64,000 nucleotides of DNA from Tetrapyrgos nigripes (lineage: Eukaryota; Basidiomycota; Agaricomycetes; Agaricales; Campanellaceae). The translations under genes and the position numbers were made by a program. The stretch lies in contig JAACJM010000057.1 of the NCBI GenBank assembly GCA_013368315.1, positions 186,001 through 250,000 of the forward strand. Direction: 5' to 3'. Below, piece by piece: positions 1 to 10,766 of the stretch (position 1 is its first letter; every line of letters starts with the position of its first letter). Under the pieces are notes generated by a model. That model did no database searches. It worked only from the letters and a program-made list of their open reading frames with translations, and was not told the DNA's origin.

Positions 1-121
1 TTGACTGGAGTATCGACTGCCTGTGTCGATGCCCAACGTTAGAATGACCACTTTACGATGTGTTGCCATTATGTGACCGCATTATGTATCTCCCGCTAAT
101 GACAGAATACGATCACTCCAG

Positions 122-744
122 GAGGAATTAGATTTTCTCGTCTCCAAACGCGACGTAGCGTCCAGCTACTTCGAAGAGTACAGGAACGTGCTCCATCCTA
201 CTTGTCGGTTTCCCATAGAATTTTTCCAGGAAATCTTTCTCTTCTGCACTGAAGACACGAACCCGCTCGACACTGGTGCGATATCTTGAGTTTTGGTCTC
301 TGGATAATGGAGAAACATCGTTTTTGGATACTCTAAAACTCTACTTCAGTGTGGTGCTGAAGTTGGATAAAGTATCCGACGGTGACGAGAATGTATCGAA
401 GTATATATCTATGCTTGCAGTATATTTTCAGCGCTCCTGCAACTCCCCTCTTGACCTTTTCCGAAAATCCCAACCACCCTCTTCTTTCGCTACTCTGGGC
501 TCATTCTGATTGGTAGCGGAAGGCGTTCTTGGCCCTCCTTGAGTCCCTCCTCCTACATTCCGCTCTCTCATCCATTAGAGGCTCTCTTTCCAGACTCGAG
601 ACTCTCAGCCTCGTCGCACGAGTAAAACAAAGATGTCGTTCTACATCCTTCCTCAGCGTCTGTGCCGGTGGTGGCCCGCCCGAAACGAATAGAATTTGGT
701 CACTGCTATTCCCTGAGACGGCGCCAGACGATCTGTCTACTTGA
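122..744 (+). pseudogene. Decayed F-box protein gene
   Basis: One frame from 122 reads like the N-terminus of the large agaricomycete F-box family: an acidic Leu-rich lead, then HPTCRFPIEFFQEIFLFC, close to the usual 'HP.RRLPPEIL.EIF..C' F-box start. That frame is broken by TGA at 287-289, where the family normally has the Trp of a 'PWVLSQVC' segment, and by TAA at 305-307 just before WRNIVFGYSKTL. Later family-like pieces lie in other frames: FQRSCNSPLDLF near 430-470 and SIRGSLSRLETLSL near 571-615. Intact members recruit substrates to SCF ubiquitin ligases and usually have LRR-like C-termini. The several stops and frame changes make a functional gene unlikely. Family membership is inferred from motif recall. 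Nothing convincing lies between 745 and 1292. Confidence 0.6.
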
Positions 745-1292
745 TACAATATCTGATTAAAATAAAAACATCCAGAGTCTGTCTTCTGTTCATGAAAATG
801 TTGGGCACAATGGCGCGATCTTCGTGACGACACGGAGACCTGGGTTCGGTGCGCAGGATGTCCATGTCTCGGGTCTTGTCAATCGAGTCTATATGTAGTG
901 CTTTCACAGGATGCGGCAAGGCTGGAGACAATTTTCTATGCACAAAGTAAGCAAATGTACTCGCCTTCGTAAATGCCGTCGAGAAACATTGAGGCAATAA
1001 ACGGACGTTCAGGATTGCATCTCCAAGTCCGTTGACCAAGGACAGCCTAGCACGTTGTGTTCAGTTAACACGAAGAGGAATTGTGATCATGACCATGTAC
1101 GGAGGACACTCGATACTCACCGACATCTCATTCAATGGTATACCAGACGTACAAGATATACCTCAGCTGATGTCTTGCTGCTTAAAACCACAGAAAGGCA
1201 ACGTCATCACGCACATTTCTTCAATCACCATCACCCAGTTGTTTGTCATTATGGTACAACAATACTAGTCACAAGAAAAGAAAGCTTCCAAT

Positions 1293-2834
1293 CTAAGCCC
1301 AGATCCAGTCAATAATTCCTCGCTTCACAAAGTCGAGGTCTTCCCCTCGGGTTTCTAGCTCAGAGAGAAAGTCTACCACCTCCCCTCGGGTTTCTAGCTC
1401 AGAGAGAAAATCGACCTCTTCCCCTCGGGTTTCTAGCTCAGAGAGAAAGTCGTCGACCTCTTCCTCTCGGGCTTCTCGCTCAGCGAGCTTAGCGAGTAGA
1501 GCGCGAGCAGCACGCGAACCCTGCAGAAGACAGATCAAAACAGTCAACTCGCCATTCCAGAACATATGAATGCTTGAACGAGCTTACCGCCTGAGCGCCC
1601 TGACCCTGACCCAAAATCCCACCGAGGACACCGGCACCCTTTCCTGCGGCAGCACCAGTTGCAGCACCAGCACCGGCAGCACCAGTCGCAGCACCAGTAT
1701 TGGCAGCACCAGTTGCAGCACCAGCACCGGCAACACCAGTCGCAGCACCAGTACCGGCAGCACCAGTCGCAGCACCAGTATCGGCAACACCAGTACCGGC
1801 AGCACCAGTCGCAGCACCAGCATCGGCAACACCAGTATCGGCAGCACCAGTCGCAGCACCAGTATCGGCACACCAGTCGCAGCACCAGTCGCAGCACCAG
1901 TCGCAGCACCAGTCGCAGCACCAGTCGCAGCACCAGTCGCAGCACCAGTCGCAGCACCAGTCGCAGCACCAGTCGCAGCACCAGTCGCAGCACCAGTCGC
2001 AGCACCAGTCGCAGCACCAGTCGCAGCACCAGTATCGGCAACACCAGTATCGGCAGCACCAGTCGCAGCACCAGTACCGGTAGCACCAGTTTCAGCACCA
2101 GTTGCAGCACCAGTACCGGTAGCACCAGTTTCAGCACCAGTTGCAGCACCAGCGGCAGCGTTACCCGCTGCTGCACCTTGCGAGACGACGACACAGTTTC
2201 CGAAACCTGCAATAAAATCGTTTTTGAATGACTGTTGAAAACGTCAGCACTGTATCAAAGGAGATTAGAGTGAAGAGACCTACCACAAGACAAAGATTGC
2301 CAGAAGCACCTCCAGTGCAAGTGGTACCAGCGGGAAGCTGAGCAACGATTTGGTCGGAACCAAGTTCTTTTGGACGCTATGGGAATAGTTGAGTGCAACC
2401 TCGACATCAGCAGACACTAGACTCACTGGATCACCGTTCTGAGTAATGGTCACTTGTCCATTGAAGTTGTTTCCTGTGGCGGTGGTGTCCATGGTAGCGG
2501 AGAGCTGACGAGAACCGTCCCGGTTACTGAGACATCGACTACCGTCAGAAAAAGCGCTTGAAGGCAGCAAGGAAAAAAGACTGTACCGGTTGAAGTTGGT
2601 AGCTGTGACCGTAAAAGTACCATCTGGCGCGGCAGCGACTGGAGTTGACGTGTCAATGTTCTGAGCTACGTCCGTTTTTCCGCATTTGTTATTCTTTGCC
2701 AACGCGAGCACCTGCACGTCCGACCGGGCACCGGCACCCTGTACTCCTAGGGCAGGAGTCATCAATGTGTGTCCATTGACATGGACGGAGACAGCAATGA
2801 CAAGTGCAAAAGTAGAGAGAATTTTGGAGAACAT
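1293..2834 (-). CDS. Secreted GEgh16-like (MAS/Gas1-type) protein with long Gly/Ala/Thr tail
   Basis: Proposed exons on the minus strand: 2834-2587, 2526-2427, 2376-2284, 2231-1588 and 1520-1293, with introns of 50-67 bp (GTACAG, GTGAGT, GTAGGT and GTAAGC donors). A signal peptide (MFSKILSTFALVIAVSVHVNG) is followed by HTLMTPALGVQGAGARSDVQ, a Cys-containing core and the segment CTGGASGNLCLV...GFGNCVVVSQ, all typical of fungal GEgh16-like secreted proteins, a family linked to appressoria or surfaces in some fungi but of unknown biochemistry. After the core come about 180 residues of AATG/TGA-type repeats, then GVLGGILGQGQGAQA, and a charged C-terminus with four copies of a DFLSELETRG-like unit. 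The repeat exon is one base short of a whole number of codons: the conserved frame on both sides is broken near 1868. It is either an assembly error in the repeat or a real frameshift. Confidence 0.75.
1341..1500. repeat. Degenerate ~40-bp tandem repeat encoding DFLSELETRG units
   Basis: Four imperfect copies share the core TCGGGTTTCTAGCTCAGAGA, starting near 1345, 1386, 1427 and, more diverged, 1466. Read on the minus strand they encode repeated EEVDFLSELETRG units at the C-terminus of the GEgh16-like protein. Copy spacing stays in frame, consistent with expansion within coding sequence. Confidence 0.8.
1640..2160. repeat. 12/15-bp coding minisatellite
   Basis: A tandem array of CCAGTCGCAGCA-like 12-mers mixed with 15-bp variants (CCAGTATCGGCAACA type). 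The segment 1873-2028 holds 13 perfect 12-bp copies in a row. In the frame joined to the conserved core on the minus strand it encodes Ala-Ala-Thr-Gly repeats. At 1862-1875 one variant unit is 14 bp (CCAGTATCGGCACA) where 15 bp is the pattern, so the reading frame slips by one base. Confidence 0.9.
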
Positions 2835-4226
2835 GGCTGGGTTCCTGACTGGCAGGGAGAAATTCTAGAAGTTATGAAGGACAGTGAAAGGGAAAGGTGC
2901 AAAAGGGAAGAAAAAGCGAGCAAGAGAGAAAAGACGTAAAAAACCAGTCCTGACTGGGCAGTAGAAAGGGAAGATGAAACTGGTGGTGGGGGTTGGAGAA
3001 TCCAAGCTCCATACTGGAGGCATTTTATAGGTCCTTCGTCAGTTCAATGTACGGGCTGGACTATCTGGGATAGACACAATAGAGACAATGATGAACTGTG
3101 TCCAGTCCGAAGTACCCGAAACCATGGTAGCGGAAACAGTTGACTGGCTTCTGGATCGACATGGTTCAACACTGTCTCTTGGTGAATTCAACTGTAATAG
3201 ATCGATCAGAAAAGATGTACTCACTCGCTCAGATAATGTACAAGAACTTGTTTCTTGACTTTCAAAATCCAAGCTTAGCCAAAAGAAGAACATTTCTTTT
3301 AGCGAAAAGCATTCTTCCTCTACTCATAGTGGGGTCCTTGTTCTTCGTCAGGAAACGGGTTTCAAAGAACGATACTGGGTGCAATATGGCTCCAACGAGC
3401 TGACGGCTACAATTTCGCACCATATCGATAGGTTAACGACGATGGAATGATTCTAACGAACTGAGACGTACGAAATGCAAACAGCTGGAATAGATACAGC
3501 TTTACCCGTCAAATCCCGTCTGCTTGTTACTGATAGGAGGCATTTTCGCTGCCTTGCAACCAGAAAGAAAGCTTCTTACAACGGGAGGCTAGCAATTTGC
3601 GGTTAGTTTATTATTGTTGGAAAATCAAAGCGTGTCCAGATAGACACTCACTTTGCTTATACGATTTACCGTTTTCTCCATTCTTGAGAAGATTCTAGAG
3701 AAATCAGTCCCACTCGTCTCCACGACGTCCGAGGCGATGCAGATGTAAGTAGTCGTGGGGCACGAAACCAGTTCTTGCAAAGTGTTCCCGTCAACTGCAA
3801 CTCCATATCTCATCTCCACAACGACGACAGGAATAATGCTTTGGATTGACTCCAAATCAATATGTACGGGCGAAGTGTGATTTTGACAATTTTGACGAAT
3901 TTTGCAAGACAACCGGGGTACTCTAGAAGTTAACATGCCTGAAATGGCAAAGTCTTTAAGAGCCACCGAGAACCTCTATGTAGAACTCGAAAGTATCGGT
4001 AGCGAGATGCGTCGAGACTTTTTTCTTGACCAATGAAAAATGATAAAGAGTATTCATTTTGGCTCGCCTGGGTGCGAGTGGCGGCTAACAAAGAGCTCTG
4101 CTATCGATACAAGCAACTCATCTGGAAGACGGTCAATGTTGGGGCCGGACATGGGAGAAGGAGAGAAAGAGACACGTGCCTAACTATTCTTCTCTTCTTT
4201 GCGCGTCTGCCTGTACTATAGTACCG
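2835..4226. other. Gene-poor stretch, no supported gene
   Basis: About 1.4 kb upstream of both the secreted-protein gene and MED22. The first ~150 bp are A/G-rich and probably 5' UTR or promoter. A 113-codon minus-strand frame at 3625-3966 has no recognisable motif and no convincing splice partners. CACGTG at 4173-4178 lies 49 bp before the MED22 start codon. Confidence 0.5.
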
Positions 4227-4814
4227 ATGGCTGAAGTCCCGCAAACCGATGTTTCTCGTCCATCGGCGTTGCCTACTGCAACGCTTCTCCAAAGAGGCAT
4301 TCCTCAAGCTCTTGTAGACCAAAATTCTGCAGAATATTTGGACGCCATCGAAGAAGAATGGAATAAACGGGTCGATTCCGAGGTGGAAACTCTTGTGGAT
4401 GGTATGGTTGACCTCGTCAGTCTGGCTTCTGTAAGTATGCTATCTACTATCTTTTCTTTTAATGTGATCTAACATTGCGCAGATTGGAGACAAAGACAAA
4501 TTCCGTATCGCACAAGAATCTTTCCAAGCCGAATCAAGAGCAGAAGCTATGGTGGGATTGAAATATCGTGTTTTTGAACCGTTCACGTATCCCTTTTCAT
4601 CCAGATTCGAGCTGCGAATTCACTCTTGTCTATCACGCACTCTATGAAGCTACTTCTGTTACTGTCTGACGAAGCCCAAATTGCACATCGTCGAGATGTT
4701 GAGCTCAAAACGGTTCAACAAGAAAAGCAGTCATCCAGGGAACAAGTAGCTGTTCTACTGGATGAACTATTGAGACGACCGTCAAAACAGACAAATGGGC
4801 AGAACAAGACCTAA
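4227..4814 (+). CDS. MED22: Mediator subunit 22 (Surf5 family)
   Basis: Three exons (4227-4430, 4483-4551, 4605-4814) keep one frame and give 160 residues, a normal MED22 length. Introns have GTAAGT..GCGCAG and GTGGGA..ATCCAG ends. The strongest identity is the block around IRAANSLLSITHSMKLLLLL followed by SDEAQIAHRRD, characteristic of Surf5/MED22. A helical segment containing IGDKDKFRIAQESFQ precedes it. MED22 sits in the head module of Mediator with MED11 and MED17 and works in the nucleus at RNA polymerase II promoters. The start is the first ATG in the conserved frame, with CACGTG 49 bp upstream. The gene converges on the THP3-like gene across about 550 bp. Confidence 0.88.
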
Positions 4815-5369
4815 CGTAGGCTTGACGTGCTGTATTTCTCACTCTCGCATTGAAGGTACGCCTACAGGGGACTAATGGTACGCTCCTCACCACATGTTGC
4901 GTGATATCTCTGACCACCAGCATGAAGCAACTGGCGAAGGAGTTGCTTCTGCTAGCTGAGAGATCACCAGGTCTTCGTTGACAAAAGCAGTCTGCTCAGG
5001 ATACTCTCCTCAGAAGCTTGGAGTCTCTGGCTCCTCAGATGATTCGTTATACAAGGCAAATAAATTAATTAGGATTGTCATCGATAGTCACGATACAAGT
5101 TGCCTGCCCATACAATGAGATTGCGTACCAGTCGTCCACTTCTCTCATCATTCTATGAATGCCCACCTGCGTGACCAGACCGAATAGGATAGTGACCCGA
5201 AGGTTGCCCGAAGGCAACGAATGCGAACAAGATGATGATTGAAAGATATGATGAACCACAAAACGAATGATGGATGGAGGAATGAAAGATGACCAAAACA
5301 GCATGGAAAGCTACGAAAGCAGTGGCAGGAAGAAAGATGGTTATCCTCTGACGGGTGTGTGTGCGTATG
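4815..5369. other. Convergent intergenic region
   Basis: This 555-bp stretch separates the 3' ends of MED22 and the THP3-like gene. I see no supported coding region; the open frames across it run out of the THP3-like exons through stop-free intron sequence. It presumably holds both 3' UTRs. Confidence 0.5.
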
Positions 5370-7185
5370 CTATATTGCACCCTTGATTCCGACCCTGCGA
5401 TACTTTTTCTCGTACGCTTGAGCAAGGTACGATAGTGCTGATTTACAGTCGATGATCTTTTCTGTGTCGGGAGCCAGAGGATTTGTGTAATAAGAGGAAT
5501 TGTGACTTTCAAGGAATATTCGCGTAGCATCGATGTCATCGAAAGCGAGCTCTTTTTCGAGGAATGGCAGGGTGATGGTCTTGTAACTGTTCCGGAGCAC
5601 TTTTCAGCCTCGTCAACCAGTAACGCAGAAAGAAATACGCACGCTCTGGTTATGACCATCATAGCTCTAACCCTTTCTCGATCGATAAAATGATCCATAA
5701 TATATGCACCCATATTCGGCGCGTTCAGATAGAGAATGAAAAATGCATGATAATTGCCCATAGCCAGCGACCTCTGAACATCTAGAGCATGACGAACTGC
5801 TGGATCTGCTTTCTGCTTGGGCGTTAGTTGACCTACGTAAAGATTTAATTCTGGAGGCGGCATCAGTGAGTGTCGTGCTGCTCAAAAGCACGAAAAGATA
5901 CCGCTTCTATTGCGACCGTGTAATAGCATCAGGATACGGTACGCTGTGAACTCTTCGACTTTGCCAGGTATACCAAGTTCGTATAGGGTTTTCAGTGTTG
6001 CTTGACATTGATTGTATTCGACCATATCATTCTGCTCGGAATCAGCCTGTAGAACAAGGCGCAAACAGCTCTGACTCACACTCTCAAGAGCCATTCGAGC
6101 GTGGATTTCATAAACTTGCACAGTAAATTCGTTCTTGATTCGTTGAACCTGTAAACAAGGTATAATGCCATTCAAAGACCTGAATCGCCTAAGCAAAGAT
6201 GACGCACTGTAAGGTCCTGACGCAGACTCTTGAATTGATTACATATCCAGGCATATGAGCACTTTTCTCTCCATCTGTTCTTGAGTTGCAGCAGTGTCTC
6301 TTGTAGAACGGGGTATGGTCGAATAGTCTCTGGTTTGGGTTCCTGAAGCAAAGATGATGAAATGGAACACGAGCTACCCAACGGCTCACATACCGATGTT
6401 AACCGTAGATAATCTTTGAATATCTCCCTTGAGGTCCCGACGATAGTATACCGGTCCCAATCTATCACGTTCTATCCCCAAAAAAGCCATCTCAGCGTGA
6501 ACACCAACAGTCCAGCATCGGGGCCACCACATACCGGATCCGCCTCTGGTTCATCATATCCTCCATAAGGTGAAGCCGACCGACTTGGGGAGTATATTCG
6601 AGAAGAGTTATTGAACAGATGAGCATTGCGAGAATTTGCCTTGAGCGAACCCTGACCACCGTTGAGAGTCTTCTGCCTTTCAATTTCATGTTCTCGCTGA
6701 AAACGTTCAGCTCGTCTGTTGAGAGCTACTTGATCGTTTAGGTCGAGAGAAGCGGTTGCTGAAGTTACTTGTTTGACACTGGATTTTTTGGCCTTTTTAT
6801 TTGAGGTAGGGTTTTCATTTCTGTGGAGAAAATGAGTAAGCGACACCGAAGAGGGACCTAGACTTACGATTTGCGCTTGCCAAGGGTAGGAACGGGTTTC
6901 GGTAACAAACTGCGAGTGGTGCTGTTGAGCAATGAGAAGGTAGTGATGAGACTGCATGGATCACCTTTTCAGTTGTACACCATCCCAGTCTGTCGTCCAG
7001 AGCGTGTGTGCCGCAAAAGCATCAGCAATTACCTGTCTTAGTTCATCTTGAGCTTCCTTGCGATTACTGTCCGTCATTTGCCCCAGACATTTTGCAACCC
7101 AGTCTCTATGATGGCAGATGAAAAGAAGACACCTCAAGCTTGAGAAGAATGCATACTTTAGTTGTGGAGGCCATGATGAAGACAT
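5370..7185 (-). CDS. THP3: SAC3/GANP-domain protein, THP3/LENG8 type
   Basis: Ten exons on the minus strand join in one frame: 7185-7157, 7105-6965, 6909-6868, 6820-6535, 6471-6394, 6342-6208, 6148-6080, 6046-5902, 5850-5643 and 5586-5370, giving 449 residues. The N-terminus carries DWVAKCLGQM and LPTLGKRKS. The SAC3/GANP fold follows: DLTVQRIKNEFTVQVYEIHA, then DMVEYNQCQATLKTLYELG, FTAYRILMLLHGRN, LNLYVGQLTPKQKADPAVRH, and a PCI-like end with LAQAYEKKYRRVGIKGAI. This arrangement matches the THP3/LENG8 branch rather than the TREX-2 scaffold SAC3. In yeast, THP3 works with CSN12 in transcription elongation and mRNA maturation in the nucleus; that role is transferred by family. Every intron is 50-65 bp. 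Confidence 0.88.
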
Positions 7186-7362
7186 TTTACTCAGATTGCA
7201 AGTGTAGGTTTAGAGAAGAGGTACAGGTACAAGGGTCGGATCATTGAAGGACCCATGGCTATACCTTTCAAACCAAACAATGCCAATCTCAGAAAGAAAT
7301 CCATTACGACGAAAATTATAAGTTTAAGACTATCTACGCCACGCCTAGTCCTACTTTCTAGC

Positions 7363-8690
7363 TTAATGTCCTGTCTTGTCGGTGGGAGGGTTGTAGACTA
7401 GAAGGAGAGGTCAGCAGTCAATCATTGGTAGCAATCACAAATAACGCTCACGGATTTTTCTGTTCTTGATAGGAGTCCACTTGAATCGCTTGGTGTACAG
7501 ACTGAGTGCGAAGAGAGTGGAGAACAGGATCACAGCCTTGATGCCAGTCTTCTTACGCTCGTCGTGCTCAGGCTCTGCAGCCCAGTTCAAGAAAGTAACC
7601 ACATCCTTGGCCATTTGAGCAGTGGTAGCGGGTGTACCTATGGAACATTCGAGTTGATGAGTCTACAACGCGCGCATAAAACATTCACGCACCATCATCA
7701 TATTCGACAAGACCGTCGAAGAGAACACGGGCCATAGAAATAGCACCGCCAGGGAAGAAGGGGTTGTAGTTCATGCCTTCACGGATTTCAACCCCAGCCG
7801 GAGGGTCAATGTATCCGGTCAACAGAGCGAAGATGTAATCCTGAGTTCATAAAGAGTCAGAGAACACACTCATTTCAAGTGAAACAGGACCTACAGCACC
7901 GCCGTGACGCGCCTTGACGATCAAGCTCAAGTCAGGAGGAAGAGCACCTGCATTTCCAGCCCTAGCAGCCTCTTCGTTGGGATAGGGACCAGGCATGTAG
8001 TCTGATAGCTTTCCAGGTCGCATAAACATCTCTCCCTCATCGTTAGGTCCATCCTGATATTCGACTTCTTCGGCCATAGCGCGAGTCTCATCTACGGTAT
8101 GCGATACACCAACCAAATTACGCCAGGCAATACGGTCAAGAGAATGGCAGGCGGCGCAAACTTCACGGTACACTTGGTATCCTCGGCGAATACTGTGAAG
8201 ATGAAGATACGTCACGTCAAACATATACTACAGAGTCCAGTAGAACACACTTGCCTCGCGTGGTCAAACGAGTCGAAGAAGCCACCATGAGGCCAGGGAT
8301 AATGAGGTGGATGAAGACCCTCGTCACTGAGATGGCTGGCGTGGACCTCGCCGAGGAAAGGTAAAGTGCCGTAGAGGTGAGTGTACCAAGCAATAGTGCC
8401 AGCTGTGAATAACGACACCGAAGCAAGGGTCGCACTGGAGTTCATGAAGGACTAGCGAAGTATTTCAGACCGAATAATACATCAAGGACACGGAAACGCA
8501 CCTCGAACGCATTGGAAGAGGAGGAAGAGGAGGATGCGAAACGGACCTGCAAGTAGCACGACGCGGTTGTCAGTGGTTTCAAAGGAGGTAAAAACGCACT
8601 GCTCACCTTGGCCGATGGCAGGAACGTCGAGCGAGACGCTGCCATGGAGCCAGCCTTCCTGAAGGCTCCTGTGGAGAGCCTCGACAACAT
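7363..8690 (-). CDS. CYT1: Cytochrome c1, heme protein of respiratory complex III
   Basis: Seven exons (8690-8607, 8546-8502, 8451-8255, 8192-7895, 7840-7693, 7637-7452, 7397-7363) give 330 residues. The start follows an Arg/Ser-rich mitochondrial presequence and a hydrophobic sorting segment ([17 protein letters not shown]). The c-type heme site CAACHS is in [20 protein letters not shown]. The segment [20 protein letters not shown] fits the family's axial Met-ligand region, and the C-terminal membrane anchor is [21 protein letters not shown]. It carries electrons from the Rieske protein to cytochrome c at the inner membrane. The third intron begins GC, not GT (AG|GCAAGT), and only this junction restores FDHASIRRGYQ. 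CACGTG lies 54 bp and an inverted CCAAT box about 100 bp upstream of the start, compatible with HAP-type respiratory control (inference). Confidence 0.95.
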
Positions 8691-8744
8691 TTTAGAGTTT
8701 TTCAGAGAGGGAGCGGGTGTAGAAGCAAGAATGCCGCTTGGTTA

Positions 8745-8792
8745 CACGTGACACCCATTTTGTTCTCCCGATCCTATCCGAATCGGTCCAAT
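8745..8792 (-). promoter_or_regulatory. CYT1 promoter elements: CACGTG and inverted CCAAT
   Basis: CACGTG occupies 8745-8750 and CCAAT occupies 8788-8792 on the plus strand, so ATTGG relative to CYT1. In yeast, respiratory genes including CYT1 are driven by the CCAAT-binding HAP complex, and CACGTG is the Cbf1/bHLH site. Function here is inferred only from sequence and position. Confidence 0.4.
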
Positions 8793-9035
8793 CACAGCTC
8801 AGCCATTCGTCTCTCTCAGTGCGTTGTTATCTATCATCCATTATTGCATCTATAGGTATAGCAGACAGAGAAGTGGAAGTACTAAACGAGTCTCGAATAA
8901 AGAATAAGTAGTATCTCCAAACACAACAATGATCATCGGGGAGCTCTCCTGCAAGCCTGGTCAGTTCGAGCGCAACAACCAGCATTATATGCACTTACTA
9001 TCGCAAAGTCATGATTTTGGGAAGGGACGAGTGGT

Positions 9036-10147
9036 CTACTTGCCACCAGTGGTACCGAGACCCATGGTAGCCTTGAAGGTGTCGTAAATCCACCATTGGA
9101 AGCCAGTGAGGGTACCAATCATCAACACCCTAGTTCCAAGACCCTTAGTTGCCAGAGTTCCGAAGCCGACCTCGCTCGTGATTTGACCAACCGACTTGCC
9201 CTTGTTCTCAGTCTTTCCGAGGAGGGAGACGAGCGAGTCAGCCGGGTGGGAGACGATGGCGCAGACAACACCAGCAATGTAACCGGATGCGAAGGTGACA
9301 CCGAGCTGGGTGGTCTTGGCGTAGGTGTCTTTAGGTTGTGTGAGGAGGTGGGTGTAGAACAACTGCACAGTCTTCTCAAAGAAGTAGAACTTAGCCATGG
9401 TGTAGGGAATCTATGCAACGCACGTTTGTCAACATGAGGATATATCAAAAAGGTATATATACGCACTTGACGAGACCAAAGAGGAACGAGAGAACCGAAA
9501 GGATAACGGGTCTCAACCTTGAGCTCACTCATTTTGGACAAAGCGGCACCGAAGGCGGTAGGGAAGGTACCGGTAGGACTGGTCTGAATCCTGACCTTGG
9601 TCATCTCCAAAGGACAGAGAGCGATATCAGCAAAGGCCTCAGCGGAAGCTGAACCAGCGAGCCAGATAGCGCCCTTGTACTTTCCTGACATCTCTTCACC
9701 AGCCATGTTCATGTAGAGGTCCTTGAACACTTCATAGAGACCGTACTTGAACATGCCCTGGAGCGAGTATCCGACTAAGGTGGGACCGAAACCTTTCCAG
9801 ATACCGTTGGCACCTTCCTCCTTGACTAGGAGGCTGATAGCAGAGCTAAGGCCCTTGTACTTGGTGGGGTTGACCTGGCGAAAATCATCAAATTTGGAAA
9901 AAAAAATCTTTGGATGACGGAGCGCGTCACCTACCTGCATGTTACATTTTGCGACATCCAGAGGAGTGATTCCAGCATGGGTGACACCACAGGCGAGCAT
10001 ACCGCCAAGCATACATTTGGCGTAGTAGGACCCGTCATGAGGCACAGGGCCAAGATACCTTTAACGAGAATAAGCAGGGACTAACGACGAAGAAAATGGT
10101 AGAAAAGCCTACCTGGCGTCCCATTTTCCAGTTATAGGGCTAGACAT
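9036..10147 (-). CDS. Mitochondrial phosphate carrier
   Basis: Four exons (10147-10113, 10058-9935, 9874-9467, 9410-9036) give 313 residues, the usual size of a six-helix SLC25 carrier. Three carrier repeats are visible: repeat 1 with THAGITPLDVAKCNMQ, repeat 2 with FADIALCPLEMTKVRIQT, and repeat 3 with VCAIVSHPADSLVSLL, each with the PX[DE]XX[RK]-like signature. The segments KYKGLSSAISLLVKEEGANG, IWKGFGPTLVGYSLQGMFKY and GLYEVFKDLY are typical of phosphate carriers (yeast Mir1/Pic2, human SLC25A3). It imports phosphate into the matrix for ATP synthesis. The first exon encodes only MSSPITGKWDA plus two bases and is joined by an intron ending TTAAAG. Mir1 versus Pic2 cannot be decided without a tree. 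Confidence 0.92.
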
Positions 10148-10766
10148 TATACAATAAAAGAGAAGAAGGAGAGAATCTAGGGCTTGACCGGATGGCCTGT
10201 TCCAGATGCAAGCAGGAAGGGATGAAGAGAGCTTAGCCGAAACGCCAGCGAATTTTTCACTTCCGGCTTTTTCCATTGACATCTCCAGCCGGCCCGCGCG
10301 TGTCCTTCGGGTCAAACGTCATGAACTTTTACTCGCTCAAATTTCTGATTCACAAGTCCCTTGTTAGGAGAGTGTATTGTAGCAGCTTATGTACAGGCCT
10401 CAATGAGCTACAATGACAAGAATAATATGTATGCAAGAAAGAGATAAAGAAACAGAGAAAGCGGGTAGGCGGTAAGACTAATATCAATCCAAACACTACA
10501 AAAATCGCATCTGATGATTCGTCCGTAGCCAAGCCGACTTGGGCTTGTAATAAAGTAGTATAGTCGCACCAGAGTTCTGGCAGCACGAATGATGCATGAT
10601 GAGCTGGCGACAAGCAACAAAGATGATCATTACACACCTTCTCCTCGATAACTGGGTCCAACTCCTCGGAGAACACAACACATACTTGGAATGGACACCC
10701 GCAACTGGGTTCTGTGAGGAATTATGAGTTAATAATGTCGAGAGAAGCGCTAAGTCACGCACCGAC
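10148..10766. other. Intergenic: carrier promoter and 3' region of the CYSTM-like gene
   Basis: About 620 bp with no supported coding region. The part near 10148-10330 should hold the phosphate carrier promoter; the A/T-rich part at 10350-10766 follows the stop of the upstream CYSTM-like gene. Open frames here are uninformative. Confidence 0.4.

Noticed and set aside
1544..2238. Two 222-codon frames (one per strand) and further frames of 127-190 codons over the repeat array
   Set aside because: They exist because a stop-free 12/15-bp repeat is open in most frames. Only the Ala-Thr-Gly frame on the minus strand joins conserved GEgh16-like exons.
3140..3966. Possible small genes in the 3-4 kb gap
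   Set aside because: Frames of 84-113 codons without recognisable segments or splice logic; not enough to call.
5153..5863. 236-codon minus-strand frame
   Set aside because: Starts in a true THP3-like exon but runs through an intron (5587-5642) and then out of frame; the spliced model matches the family better.
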